From: Paenibacillus sp. SZ31
Lineage (GTDB): Bacteria > Bacillota > Bacilli > Paenibacillales > Paenibacillaceae
Assembly: GCF_012912005.1 (NCBI RefSeq)
Contig: NZ_JABBEA010000011.1
Span: forward strand, 124,001 to 188,000
Direction of reading: 5' to 3'
Length of the DNA stretch: 64,000 nt
The notes under the pieces are model-generated. The model worked only from the letters and a program-made list of their open reading frames with translations, ran no database searches and was not told where the DNA came from. A program made the position numbers and the translations under genes. How positions within the stretch are numbered: position 1 is the first letter of the stretch; each line of letters opens with the position of its first letter. Positions 35,903-43,620 of the stretch are shown here, in pieces.

Positions 35903-36613
35903 TTATTCATAAATATTGTGACCTGCTATTTCACGCAGACCCGCCCGATCCTTGATCATAATCAATCCTTGATGTCGTTCAATTAATCCGTCTGCACAGA
36001 GCTTCTGGATGACTCGGTTCAGATGTCGGTAACTGGTGCCGATCAGATTCGCAATGTCGGTCAGATTGAACGCGTCCAGCTCTTCATGAACGACGTTGCC
36101 CGCTTCTTCTGTCGAGATGGAGAGCAGGTAGCTGACTAGACGAACCTCAACGGGATACATCAGATTGAAATTGGAAAAGTTCGAGTCAATGTAGAATTTG
36201 TGTGAGATGATTTTCAGTAAAAATTTAAGCAAGGGTGCATAATCGCTGGCAAGCTCAGCGAGCCATTGATAATGAATGCGAAGCATCACCACAGGCGATA
36301 CGGCCTGAACCGTATTGACAATATCGCTTTCACGGACATACTCTATGTCCCCGACGACTTCGAGCGGTGTCTTGAAGCAAAGCACTAGCGTTTTATCCTG
36401 AGCCGAGGTGGTGAAAATCTTGATTTTACCCTCGACCAGTACGTACAAATATTCGGAAGCTTCTCCTTCACGACAGATCAGTTCACACTTCTCGAAGTGG
36501 CATAACGTCATATGTGGACGTAGGGGCTCGTGAAATACCGTTTCGAGTTGATATCGCTTCAGATAGTGCATTAATTGTTGCTCGTTATGGATCTCTTCCA
36601 CGCTGTTGTTCAC
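35903..36613 (-). CDS. Crp/Fnr family transcriptional regulator, YeiL-like
   Basis: This is a 236-residue regulator. It starts at GTG 36613 or, with better spacing from GGGGGTG, GTG 36601. The cyclic-nucleotide-binding-like domain occupies about 30-150 (ICREGEASEYLYVLVEGKIKIF, VGDIEYVRESDIVNTVQA). The C-terminal winged helix has LTDIANLIGTSYRHLNRVIQKL. Cysteines at CHFEKCELIC are clustered near residue 40, so redox or metal sensing is possible. YeiL-type regulators respond to starvation or redox in E. coli. It is flanked on both sides by related transporter genes in one operon and probably controls them. Confidence 0.85.
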   Translation of the reverse strand: MNNSVEEIHNEQQLMHYLKRYQLETVFHEPLRPHMTLCHFEKCELICREGEASEYLYVLVEGKIKIFTTSAQDKTLVLCFKTPLEVVGDIEYVRESDIVNTVQAVSPVVMLRIHYQWLAELASDYAPLLKFLLKIISHKFYIDSNFSNFNLMYPVEVRLVSYLLSISTEEAGNVVHEELDAFNLTDIANLIGTSYRHLNRVIQKLCADGLIERHQGLIMIKDRAGLREIAGHNIYE

Positions 36614-36645
36614 CCCCGACTATATGTTCCAATCATTCTCAAAAA

Positions 36646-37071
36646 CTATAGTTTCATAATGATAACACCAGCCACCATTAAGGCAATGCCCAGAAATTGC
36701 GGCAGTTTCATTTTTTGTTTCACCACGCCAAACCATCCGTTACTATCCACCAGAAAAGTCAGGAACAGCTGAGCGATCAGTAGGGCCGAGATCGTGAACG
36801 TAACCCCGATTTGCTGAATGGCCGTTACTTCGCTGAAAATAATGACCGCGCCAAAAGCGCCTCCAGCCAGATACATAGGTTTTACTTGTTTGAGTCCTTG
36901 AAGGTTGGTGTCACGAACGAACAACAGGATGAGCGCCGCTAGTATGAATCCCGTCAGTTGTGTAATCGTAGCGGCTTGCCATGTGCCCATGTCGGTGCTA
37001 ATCCGAGTATTGGCAACCCCTTGTAGTGTGATACAAGCACCACCCAGTAATGCAAAAATAATTCCTCTCAT
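36646..37071 (-). CDS. Half-size DMT transporter, YdcZ/DUF606 family (copy 2)
   Basis: This is a 141-residue membrane protein with five helices, a paralogue of the product at 35400-35888. ATG 37071 follows AAGGAGAG. Shared features are the N-terminal GGACITLQGVANTRISTDMGTWQAA segment (helix then conserved polar loop), the YLAGGAFGAVIIFSEV helix, and the KLPQFLGIALMVAGVIIM end. It lies 32 bp upstream of the YeiL-like gene and is first in the operon. With copy 1 it could make a heterodimeric carrier, as known for small DMT pairs. Confidence 0.85.
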   Translation of the reverse strand: MRGIIFALLGGACITLQGVANTRISTDMGTWQAATITQLTGFILAALILLFVRDTNLQGLKQVKPMYLAGGAFGAVIIFSEVTAIQQIGVTFTISALLIAQLFLTFLVDSNGWFGVVKQKMKLPQFLGIALMVAGVIIMKL

Positions 37072-37133
37072 ATGTACTCTCCTTATTCAATCACTTCGAC
37101 TTCTATTTAATGATAAACTCACCCCGAACGCCA

Positions 37134-37147
37134 AGGACAAATGTCCT
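37134..37147. promoter_or_regulatory. Putative Crp/Fnr-type operator
   Basis: AGGACA-AA-TGTCCT is a perfect 6-bp dyad centred about 70 bp before the first gene of the DMT/YeiL operon. It is a natural candidate for autoregulation by the operon's own Crp/Fnr protein. Confidence 0.45.
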
Positions 37148-37480
37148 GAGCTCTGAAGTCACAGCATTTAGAGTACAATAAAGAACTCGGAAAATCCAGA
37201 TGGGGCATGAAGAGATACGCGGCATATATGCTCAGGCGGGTAGAAAGGGGCGGTAAAACAGGGGAAATGGAGGAATAGGGTGTCTACGATTCGTTACTTT
37301 TGAAAATCGGAAAATATTCGCTACATAGAGTGTGTCAGGTTCGTTAGCTATCCAAGAAATGAAACGAGAATCTGCCGACTTGACCCCGGAGCGTAGAAAG
37401 TATGCAAAGCTCCGAGGTACGCGGGGCAATGAGATTAGAACGAATCAGTTAGATCCTCTCCGTACAAACCAATCATAATA
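37148..37480. other. Gene-free stretch
   Basis: This is about 330 bp without a convincing gene. The only open frames lack ribosome binding sites and family features. I see no repeat matching the rest of the window and no clear terminator. Confidence 0.5.
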
Positions 37481-38278
37481 TTAGATCACAGTGTACAAAG
37501 GCTTCTCGCCCACAAAACGAACTGACAATTCAGGAAGACGTTCTGCCAAACTATGTGCCAAAAGCTTCATTCCCGAAGCCTCGCTCTCGGCATGTCCGAT
37601 CATGATCAGTGCCTTGGACTTGCCCTGTTGCACGGCATCTCGGATATATTCCGGTGTCTCCCATTCGAATCCTTCTCCAGCGATGATGAGATCCAATTGG
37701 CTATTCTGAATCAGGGGAATCGTCACATGACCATTGCCACGAAAACCTACCAATACCGCTGCGCGTCTACAGACTATTTCTGCATTGCCTGCAACGCGTA
37801 CATACTCGATCCCAAGGCAACTTTTCACATGGTGAGCAATAGCTTCAACGGTGCTTCCTTCCAGAAAAGAAAGGATGTCTGCTTCCGGTAGTCGTTCCTT
37901 CACATAAGAGGACCACCCCAATGCCTGAATCAATCCTTCGGTAATGCCATCCGGTTGAAACCGGTGGATGATATCATGACAGCGATAGATGGAAATGTCT
38001 GCTTCGTCGATCAATTTCCTTTTGTCCACATATACCGAATCATTTGCAAGCCAATCTGTATGACTGTGATGGTTATAAAACGGAGATTCATGCGCAATGA
38101 TCAAGTTAGCACCGTGCTGTATGGCTTGTTCAATAACATAATGTGTGGGCATAAAAGCAATGATAATACCTGTGACCTTTCGATCAAGTGAGCCCGTAAT
38201 CAGCTGATCCACCGTGTTTTCCGGCAATTCAATGTTAGCTGTGAGATGAAGTACAATGTCTTGAACAGTAAGGTCCAT
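37481..38278 (-). CDS. Nif3-like dinuclear metal center protein
   Basis: This is a 265-residue soluble protein; I chose the ATG at 38278, 9 bp after GGAGGA, over a longer frame reaching 38365. It matches the Nif3/DUF34 family: MDLTVQDIVLHL start, GIIIAFMPTHYVIEQAIQHGANLIIAHESPFY (metal-binding His-Glu), YRCHDIIHRF, and the late LDLIIAGEGFEWETPEYIRDA and IGHAESEASGMKLL with further His and Glu ligands. Family members bind two metals and form toroids; the enzymatic role is uncertain. It appears to be transcribed alone. Confidence 0.85.
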   Translation of the reverse strand: MDLTVQDIVLHLTANIELPENTVDQLITGSLDRKVTGIIIAFMPTHYVIEQAIQHGANLIIAHESPFYNHHSHTDWLANDSVYVDKRKLIDEADISIYRCHDIIHRFQPDGITEGLIQALGWSSYVKERLPEADILSFLEGSTVEAIAHHVKSCLGIEYVRVAGNAEIVCRRAAVLVGFRGNGHVTIPLIQNSQLDLIIAGEGFEWETPEYIRDAVQQGKSKALIMIGHAESEASGMKLLAHSLAERLPELSVRFVGEKPLYTVI

Positions 38279-38626
38279 AGGATGCATTCCTCCAATGACA
38301 GGATATAAAGGTAGTGTACCATGTTGACATCTGAAATCTACTGCCTTCCAGATTATAGGGGTCATTTTTACGGTTTGCGGTTAATACTAGTACATAGAGA
38401 CATCAGGTCAGTTAAGATAACAACGAAGGAAAGTATTGGGGACGTAGACATGTAGGATTCATATAGTTTTCTCTAACAAGAATAAGTATACTTACATAGA
38501 GTCTTTGTCTTCATTAATGGAGCTGATTGCAGCGCAAGTAGTTCTATTTTCAGGCACAATGAGATTCGATTGAGGATAAGCATGAATTTGCATATACAGA
38601 ACAGATTGTGAAAGGGGATAACTACG
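38279..38626. promoter_or_regulatory. Intergenic region upstream of heme oxygenase
   Basis: About 350 bp without a gene. It holds a perfect 12-bp palindrome TAAGTATACTTA (38483-38494). A possible promoter, TTGAGG (38570-38575) and TATACA (38593-38598) with 17-bp spacing, lies 29 bp before the heme oxygenase start. The left part must also contain the Nif3 promoter, which I could not place. Confidence 0.45.
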
Positions 38627-39217
38627 ATGACATCAACAAATATTATGGAACGTCTGAAGAGCGAGACAGCTCATTATCACAGACAAGTAGAACAGAACCC
38701 TTATGCGAAAGCCATTATGAATCAAACTGTGACTATAGAAGAATATAGAACATATTTAGAGAAATTTTATGGATTCCTGAAACCGCTGGAAGATCAGGCT
38801 GTACAGCAGCCTTTCTGGGGAAGTACGGGATTGGATATCGATATTAGAGGCAAGGCTGGACTGTTGGAAAAAGATTTACGAAATCTGGGTGCAAGTGAAG
38901 AGGAAATCAGCCAACTTCCGCTCTGTGAAGAACTGCCGGATATTTCAACACCTGCCGGTTTGTTCGGATATCTGTATGTAATTGAGGGGTCCACGAACGG
39001 TGGACAGATTATGACCAAACGTTTGTCGCAGTTCCTGCCCATTGAAGCTGATCGTGGATTGGAATATTTCAATGCCTATGGTACAGAGACTAGAACAAGA
39101 TGGAGCGAGTTTATGGGTTTGCTGCAGCAGTCCATCAGTACTCCAGAAGATCATGACAACATGGTACACAGTGCATCAGAGACATTCCGACTGTTAGATC
39201 AATGGATTAATACGTAG
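38627..39217 (+). CDS. Biliverdin-producing heme oxygenase (bacteriophytochrome-associated)
   Basis: This is a 196-residue all-helical enzyme with ATG 38627 after AAAGGGG. It opens heme to biliverdin IX-alpha, iron and CO. The proximal histidine is in TAHYHRQVE near residue 16-18, and the distal helix has LFGYLYVIEGSTNGGQI, the family's glycine-rich kink. The next gene is a bacteriophytochrome, whose chromophore is biliverdin, so the pair forms a complete photoreceptor unit of the BphO-BphP type. The 97-bp gap between them holds a palindrome. Confidence 0.9.
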   Translation: MTSTNIMERLKSETAHYHRQVEQNPYAKAIMNQTVTIEEYRTYLEKFYGFLKPLEDQAVQQPFWGSTGLDIDIRGKAGLLEKDLRNLGASEEEISQLPLCEELPDISTPAGLFGYLYVIEGSTNGGQIMTKRLSQFLPIEADRGLEYFNAYGTETRTRWSEFMGLLQQSISTPEDHDNMVHSASETFRLLDQWINT

Positions 39218-39249
39218 GGCGGACTTTTTTTTCATATTTTAAAAGGTAT

Positions 39250-39288
39250 CTATATAAGTTGAAGTAATCATTAATTCAACTTATATAA
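39250..39288. repeat. Palindrome resembling two fused ends of the dispersed repeat
   Basis: TATATAAGTTGAA (39251-39263) and TTCAACTTATATA (39275-39287) are perfect 13-bp arms around an 11-nt centre, bounded at the left by C. The first 23 bases, CTATATAAGTTGAA then GTAATCATT, track the ends of the repeats at 12943-13136 and 48530-48761 (CTATATAA, TTGAAC, TAATCATT). It looks like an internally deleted element, located 27 bp before the phytochrome start. Confidence 0.6.
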
Positions 39289-39314
39289 CATCATGAGAGG
39301 GGATTTTCCTGGCT

Positions 39315-41855
39315 ATGGCCGAACCAAAGTCCAAGAAAGAACAAAATTTATTGAACCGCACATTGCTTCATCAGGGAACATACACGAATGATCCGATAGA
39401 CCTGAATAACTGTGATAAAGAACCGATTCATATCCCCGGCTTTATTCAACCTCATGGTGTGCTTTTGGCCATCAATACCAGTCATACGCCAACCATTGTT
39501 CAGTGTAGCCAAAATACGGAGGACCATCTGAGTATTGCCTATGAGGACGTTTTGGGCATGCCTTTGGAAAATCTGATCGGCGAGCATGATGTACGCAAAC
39601 TGTTGGGTAGCAGCTTCAATGCAGCTGTAACCTCTGATTTGCATTACATGGATCTGACCATTAGGGTATCCGGTGAAGACCGGATCTTTTCTTCTGTTCT
39701 TCATGAAAGTGAAGGCCTGCTTATTCTGGAGATCGAACCTTTCTATGAAAAAGAAAACATGGAAACCACCGACTTTGAATGGATATCCCGATTTTTCGGT
39801 CGGATCAAAAGTACAGACAGTCGCGTGGAAGCAAGTCAGATTGCGGCTGAACAGGTGAAGGAAATGCTCGGTTATGACCGAGTCATGATCTATGAGTTTG
39901 ACGAGCAATGGAACGGTAAAGTTATTGCTGAAGCACGTGAACAAGAACTCGAACCATTCCTTGGACACCACTATCCGGCTTCGGATATTCCAAAACAGGC
40001 TCGGGAATTGTATCTTCGCAATTGGCTGCGAACCATTGTGAATGTCGATTATACACCCGTCGAGATTGTGCCTATGCTCCAACCGCTCACAGGCAAACCG
40101 CTAAATTTGAGTCTTTCGGTCCTGCGCAGCGTATCTCCTCTTCATATCGAATATTTGCATAATATGGGTGTAGGTGCGACCGTTACGATCTCTCTTATTC
40201 ATAACAATCAACTGTGGGGACTCATCACATGCCATCATTATTCGGCCAGATATGTACCCCATCGCGTACGGAATCTGTGCAATTTTCTGGGTGCGTTCTT
40301 CTCGAATGAATTGTTCCAGCGTCAGCAACTCGATGATTATCAAGCAGAGATCCAATCACGTGAAGCCGCTTCACGAATTGCCAATATATTTATCGGTAAC
40401 ACAAGTCCTGCCCGAGTACTTGAGGAATTACAGGGAGAAGAAGAGACGGTGTTAAATCTGATGGGTGCTGCAGGAGCAGCAATCTGTTACCAGGACAAGT
40501 TGTTGTTGTATGGTGAAACGCCAAACAGCGGACAGATTCGTGAACTGGCAGGTTGGCTTGCAGGAAAGTCCGAGGATTATAGTTATCATACGTCGAAGCT
40601 GAGTTTAGAGTATGAGACGTCCAAAGCTTATCAAGATAAGGCATCCGGGGTTATTTATGTTGCCATTTCGCCTGGACAGCATAACTACATGCTCTGGTTC
40701 CGACCTGAAGTCGTACAGGTTGTTGATTGGGCAGGTGACCCCGCGAAGGCAGTGCTCAAGACGGATGATGGCATGCGGTTATCTCCGCGTAAATCATTCG
40801 AGAAATGGCGTGAGGTTGTAAAATCAACTTCGTATCCATGGACATCCAAAGAGCTGAGCGTGTTACCTTTACTCAAAACCATTGTACGTCGGCAGACAGA
40901 GAACCAGTTGGTTCAGGCCGAAGAACAAGCGCTGCAGAATGCTCGTATTTTGCGACAAAATGAACAGCGTTACTTGCAGTTAATGGATTACTCGCCCGTG
41001 GCATTCTTTACTTTGACTGACGGTCAGATTATCTACTGTAATACGAAGGCTGCTGAGCTGCTCGGGTTCGAGAGTGCCAAAAGCCTGACGGGCAAGGACT
41101 TCAGAGAGTTTGTACCGGATAAAACGAGAGTCACGTTGCAACAGAATTTTGAGGAATTAAAGCACAATAACACAAGTTTGATCACCAGCCAGTCGTATTT
41201 TACCACAGCGGCAGGTACCTCATTGTTGCTTGAAATTACACTTGCTTCTGTTACGCATGCGGGCAAGCCATCTGTGATGGTCCTACTGCACAGTGGAACG
41301 TCCCACCATGAACAGGACAATTACACCGAAACGACGAGCCAGCTGCAGAGTTATCTGACGACAGATCCGTTAACGGATATGCCGATCCAGACAGTGTTCA
41401 AGTCACAGCTTCAGGCTGACTGGGATGACTGTTTACAGGAAAAATGCAGTCTGGGACTGCTCATTATAGATATTGATGATTTCCGTTCGTATAATGCAGC
41501 TTACGGCCTTCAAGGAGGCGACCTGTGTCTGCAATGGATCGGTGAGGTGCTTACCGTGGTTAGCGAACAGCATGAAGCGCAGATCTCTCGTCTTCGCGGA
41601 GGTACATTTATGCTGAAATTGAAGAGCACAACGTCACAATATTCAGCCAAACTTGCGGAAGAGATCAGACAACATGTGCTGGCTCTACAGATTCAAAGGG
41701 AATCATCCGGTCCGAGTGGAGTCGTCACTGTTAGTGTCGGTGGTGCAGTACTGGTACCAGATGAGAATTCCAATGCATCCGAACTGATCGAAAAAGCGAG
41801 TCGAGCATTGGCTCAAGCGAAAAGTGAAGGGAAGAATCGGGCGATCGTTGTCTAA
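39315..41855 (+). CDS. Bacteriophytochrome with PAS and degenerate GGDEF domain
   Basis: This 846-residue red/far-red photoreceptor carries biliverdin. Domains are PAS2 (about 25-135) with chromophore-attaching Cys33 in NNCDKEPIHIPGFIQPHG, GAF (about 155-320) with YPASDIP near 221, PHY (about 330-510) with tongue motif SPRKSF, a PAS domain (about 550-665), and a C-terminal GGDEF-like domain (about 685-846). The signature reads RLRGGTFML instead of GGDEF, and the substrate/metal helix reads DIDDFRSYNAAYG rather than DxDxFKxxND, so diguanylate cyclase activity is doubtful. The start is ATG 39315, although AGAGGGG is 12 bp away; CTG 39309 is a closer alternative. Confidence 0.92.
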   Translation: MAEPKSKKEQNLLNRTLLHQGTYTNDPIDLNNCDKEPIHIPGFIQPHGVLLAINTSHTPTIVQCSQNTEDHLSIAYEDVLGMPLENLIGEHDVRKLLGSSFNAAVTSDLHYMDLTIRVSGEDRIFSSVLHESEGLLILEIEPFYEKENMETTDFEWISRFFGRIKSTDSRVEASQIAAEQVKEMLGYDRVMIYEFDEQWNGKVIAEAREQELEPFLGHHYPASDIPKQARELYLRNWLRTIVNVDYTPVEIVPMLQPLTGKPLNLSLSVLRSVSPLHIEYLHNMGVGATVTISLIHNNQLWGLITCHHYSARYVPHRVRNLCNFLGAFFSNELFQRQQLDDYQAEIQSREAASRIANIFIGNTSPARVLEELQGEEETVLNLMGAAGAAICYQDKLLLYGETPNSGQIRELAGWLAGKSEDYSYHTSKLSLEYETSKAYQDKASGVIYVAISPGQHNYMLWFRPEVVQVVDWAGDPAKAVLKTDDGMRLSPRKSFEKWREVVKSTSYPWTSKELSVLPLLKTIVRRQTENQLVQAEEQALQNARILRQNEQRYLQLMDYSPVAFFTLTDGQIIYCNTKAAELLGFESAKSLTGKDFREFVPDKTRVTLQQNFEELKHNNTSLITSQSYFTTAAGTSLLLEITLASVTHAGKPSVMVLLHSGTSHHEQDNYTETTSQLQSYLTTDPLTDMPIQTVFKSQLQADWDDCLQEKCSLGLLIIDIDDFRSYNAAYGLQGGDLCLQWIGEVLTVVSEQHEAQISRLRGGTFMLKLKSTTSQYSAKLAEEIRQHVLALQIQRESSGPSGVVTVSVGGAVLVPDENSNASELIEKASRALAQAKSEGKNRAIVV

Positions 41856-41924
41856 TTTTAGGGTATGTACCCTTACTGCTGAAAGGAATACACCTGTATT
41901 ATCAAAGTCTTATAGAGATGAACC

Positions 41925-41954
41925 AAAAAGAGGGCAGAAATGCTCTCTTTTTTT
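41925..41954 (+). terminator. Terminator after phytochrome gene
   Basis: AAAAAGAGGGCA (41925-41936) pairs with TGCTCTCTTTTT (from 41941), one wobble, GAAA loop, followed by more T. Confidence 0.8.
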
Positions 41955-41999
41955 GTGCCCAGGAATGTCTTAATTTCGTCACCGCAGACACAGGACAAG

Positions 42000-42008
42000 T
42001 GTTATAAT
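42000..42008 (+). promoter_or_regulatory. Extended -10 promoter of the TerB/BrxD/BrxHI operon
   Basis: TGTTATAAT is an extended -10 (TGn plus a perfect TATAAT at 42003-42008). No good -35 is visible. It covers the ATG at 42007, which therefore cannot be the translation start. Confidence 0.55.
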
Positions 42009-42066
42009 GTTCCCTATGGATACACTTGTTCGTATTCTGTCTTGGAGGAGGGTGAGACAACGTTCT

Positions 42067-43614
42067 ATGAAAGACAATTCAAGACAACTGGAATTTATGG
42101 AGATAGATCTGAGTGAAGAACCTGAAACAGCAGCTGTTCCGGTTCCTGATCGTTCAACAATTGTGCAGTCTGCACATGATACGATGCAGCATCGTGGAGG
42201 CATATTGTCCTCGGAGAAACGTTTTGTAGAAGAAGCAAAGCAGTGGGCAGAGATGGAGGGGGGTGTTTGCCCGTGGGTTCCCTTTATGAGTTACTGGCCA
42301 ACGTATGGCGTGATGAACGAAGTCCAGCGCAAGTGGTATATGTTTTGGAGGAAGGAAGTACGTCAGGGGAGATACCCGGATACCGATCTGTCCTATCTAT
42401 TTGTTCATATTTACGAGCTAATTAACGGCATTGGCTGGCAGAATCCTCAGGATGGTTATGATCAATTGAAGCAGCTATGGGTGAACTACCGTGAACGGCT
42501 GCCCCAATTAAATATATATATGCAAGAGTGGATGGTCGATTATGTGCTGGTCCATCAGATGGAGGTGTCCTTATCCGAGGTCATGGGCCTTTCGGACGGA
42601 TACCTGCCAGCAGAGATGCTGGATATGGAGCTGCAACGTATTTTACAGGATAAGGCATCGCATATCTCGCTGAATATGCTGCAAAGATACTATGATTACG
42701 ATATTACACTCAGTAAGTTCTACAGAGATGGCGGCAAAGAAGTGATGGAGCAGTACATCCCACGGGTCATGGCCTTGGTTGATTCGTATCTGGAACGTAC
42801 GCGACAAGTTGGATTGTTGCCTGAGTGGGATCCCAACGATGAACGTACGGTGGAGCGGATCCTGTTCCGCAAAGCAGTCTATGATGATTCGATCTATGGA
42901 AGATCGGTATCGTTCAGATATATGCCCATAGGTGAGCAGGCTCATTTTGTGCAGATGGTTACGCGGATCTATCGATGTACTGAAAATAAACTTCGTGAAC
43001 GGCTCGGATTCAGAGGCCGATTGCGAGGACAGACTCTTGAACCCGAACTTGCAAATCTGATTGAACGTTACCTGGACAAAGCATATGCGACCGAGCAGGC
43101 TGAGGCTATGGAGCAACCGGTGATTCGTATTGATACGGAGAAATTGGCATCGTTACAGCAGGAAAGTGAGTACGTACGATTGGCACTTACGATTGAGGAT
43201 GATTCCACTTTTGAAGATAAGGACGTAAACAGCACAACGATCGAAATAAATCTGGCAAGTGTACCAGAGGAATCTAAAGAGCCAGTTCCATTCGTTGATG
43301 ATACAGCACCGTCTGAAGCATCAGGAAAATCAGTTTTGTTGCAGTGGGACGAGTCTGCTGAGGCTGATCTGGATGAAGAATGGCTGCTCTTTGCCAAGGA
43401 ACTCTCCCCTCAGCAGGTGCAAACGATTCATGTTCTACTTGGTGCAAGTCCAGATACGGAGCTGATGCGTCTGGCTGAGCAATATGGAACGATGCCTACG
43501 CTTCTGCTGGATGAAATTAATGATGTGGCTATGGAAACGATCGGTGATCTTCTGATTGATGGTGATCGGATTGTTCCTGATTATATAGATGTGTTCGAAC
43601 ATGTGAAGAGGTGA
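42067..43614 (+). CDS. TerB_N/TerB_C domain protein (first gene of a BREX-related triad)
   Basis: This is a 515-residue cytosolic protein if ATG 42067 is used; GGAGGAGGG (42044-42052) lies about 14 bp upstream, and GTG 42052 is possible. The TerB_N domain (about 65-280) has SYWPTYGVMNEVQRKWYMFW and RYPDTDLSYLFVHIYELIN. An acidic variable segment (about 375-435) precedes a TerB_C-type end with FAKELSPQQVQTIHVLLG and PTLLLDEINDVAMETIGD. TerB-family domains are linked to metal and stress sensing and, in comparative genomics, to DNA-processing systems. The ATPase gene follows after 6 bp, so the three genes form one operon. Confidence 0.8.
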   Translation: MKDNSRQLEFMEIDLSEEPETAAVPVPDRSTIVQSAHDTMQHRGGILSSEKRFVEEAKQWAEMEGGVCPWVPFMSYWPTYGVMNEVQRKWYMFWRKEVRQGRYPDTDLSYLFVHIYELINGIGWQNPQDGYDQLKQLWVNYRERLPQLNIYMQEWMVDYVLVHQMEVSLSEVMGLSDGYLPAEMLDMELQRILQDKASHISLNMLQRYYDYDITLSKFYRDGGKEVMEQYIPRVMALVDSYLERTRQVGLLPEWDPNDERTVERILFRKAVYDDSIYGRSVSFRYMPIGEQAHFVQMVTRIYRCTENKLRERLGFRGRLRGQTLEPELANLIERYLDKAYATEQAEAMEQPVIRIDTEKLASLQQESEYVRLALTIEDDSTFEDKDVNSTTIEINLASVPEESKEPVPFVDDTAPSEASGKSVLLQWDESAEADLDEEWLLFAKELSPQQVQTIHVLLGASPDTELMRLAEQYGTMPTLLLDEINDVAMETIGDLLIDGDRIVPDYIDVFEHVKR

Positions 43615-43620
43615 TACGCA

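Noticed and set aside
37232-37429. 65-codon minus-strand frame in the gene-free stretch
   Set aside because: No ribosome binding site, no recognisable domain, and a low-complexity Pro/Arg-rich translation.
42007-42066. ATG 42007 or 42013 as the start of the TerB-domain gene
   Set aside because: The TATAAT of the likely promoter covers this position, and the GGAGGAGGG ribosome binding site lies downstream at 42044.
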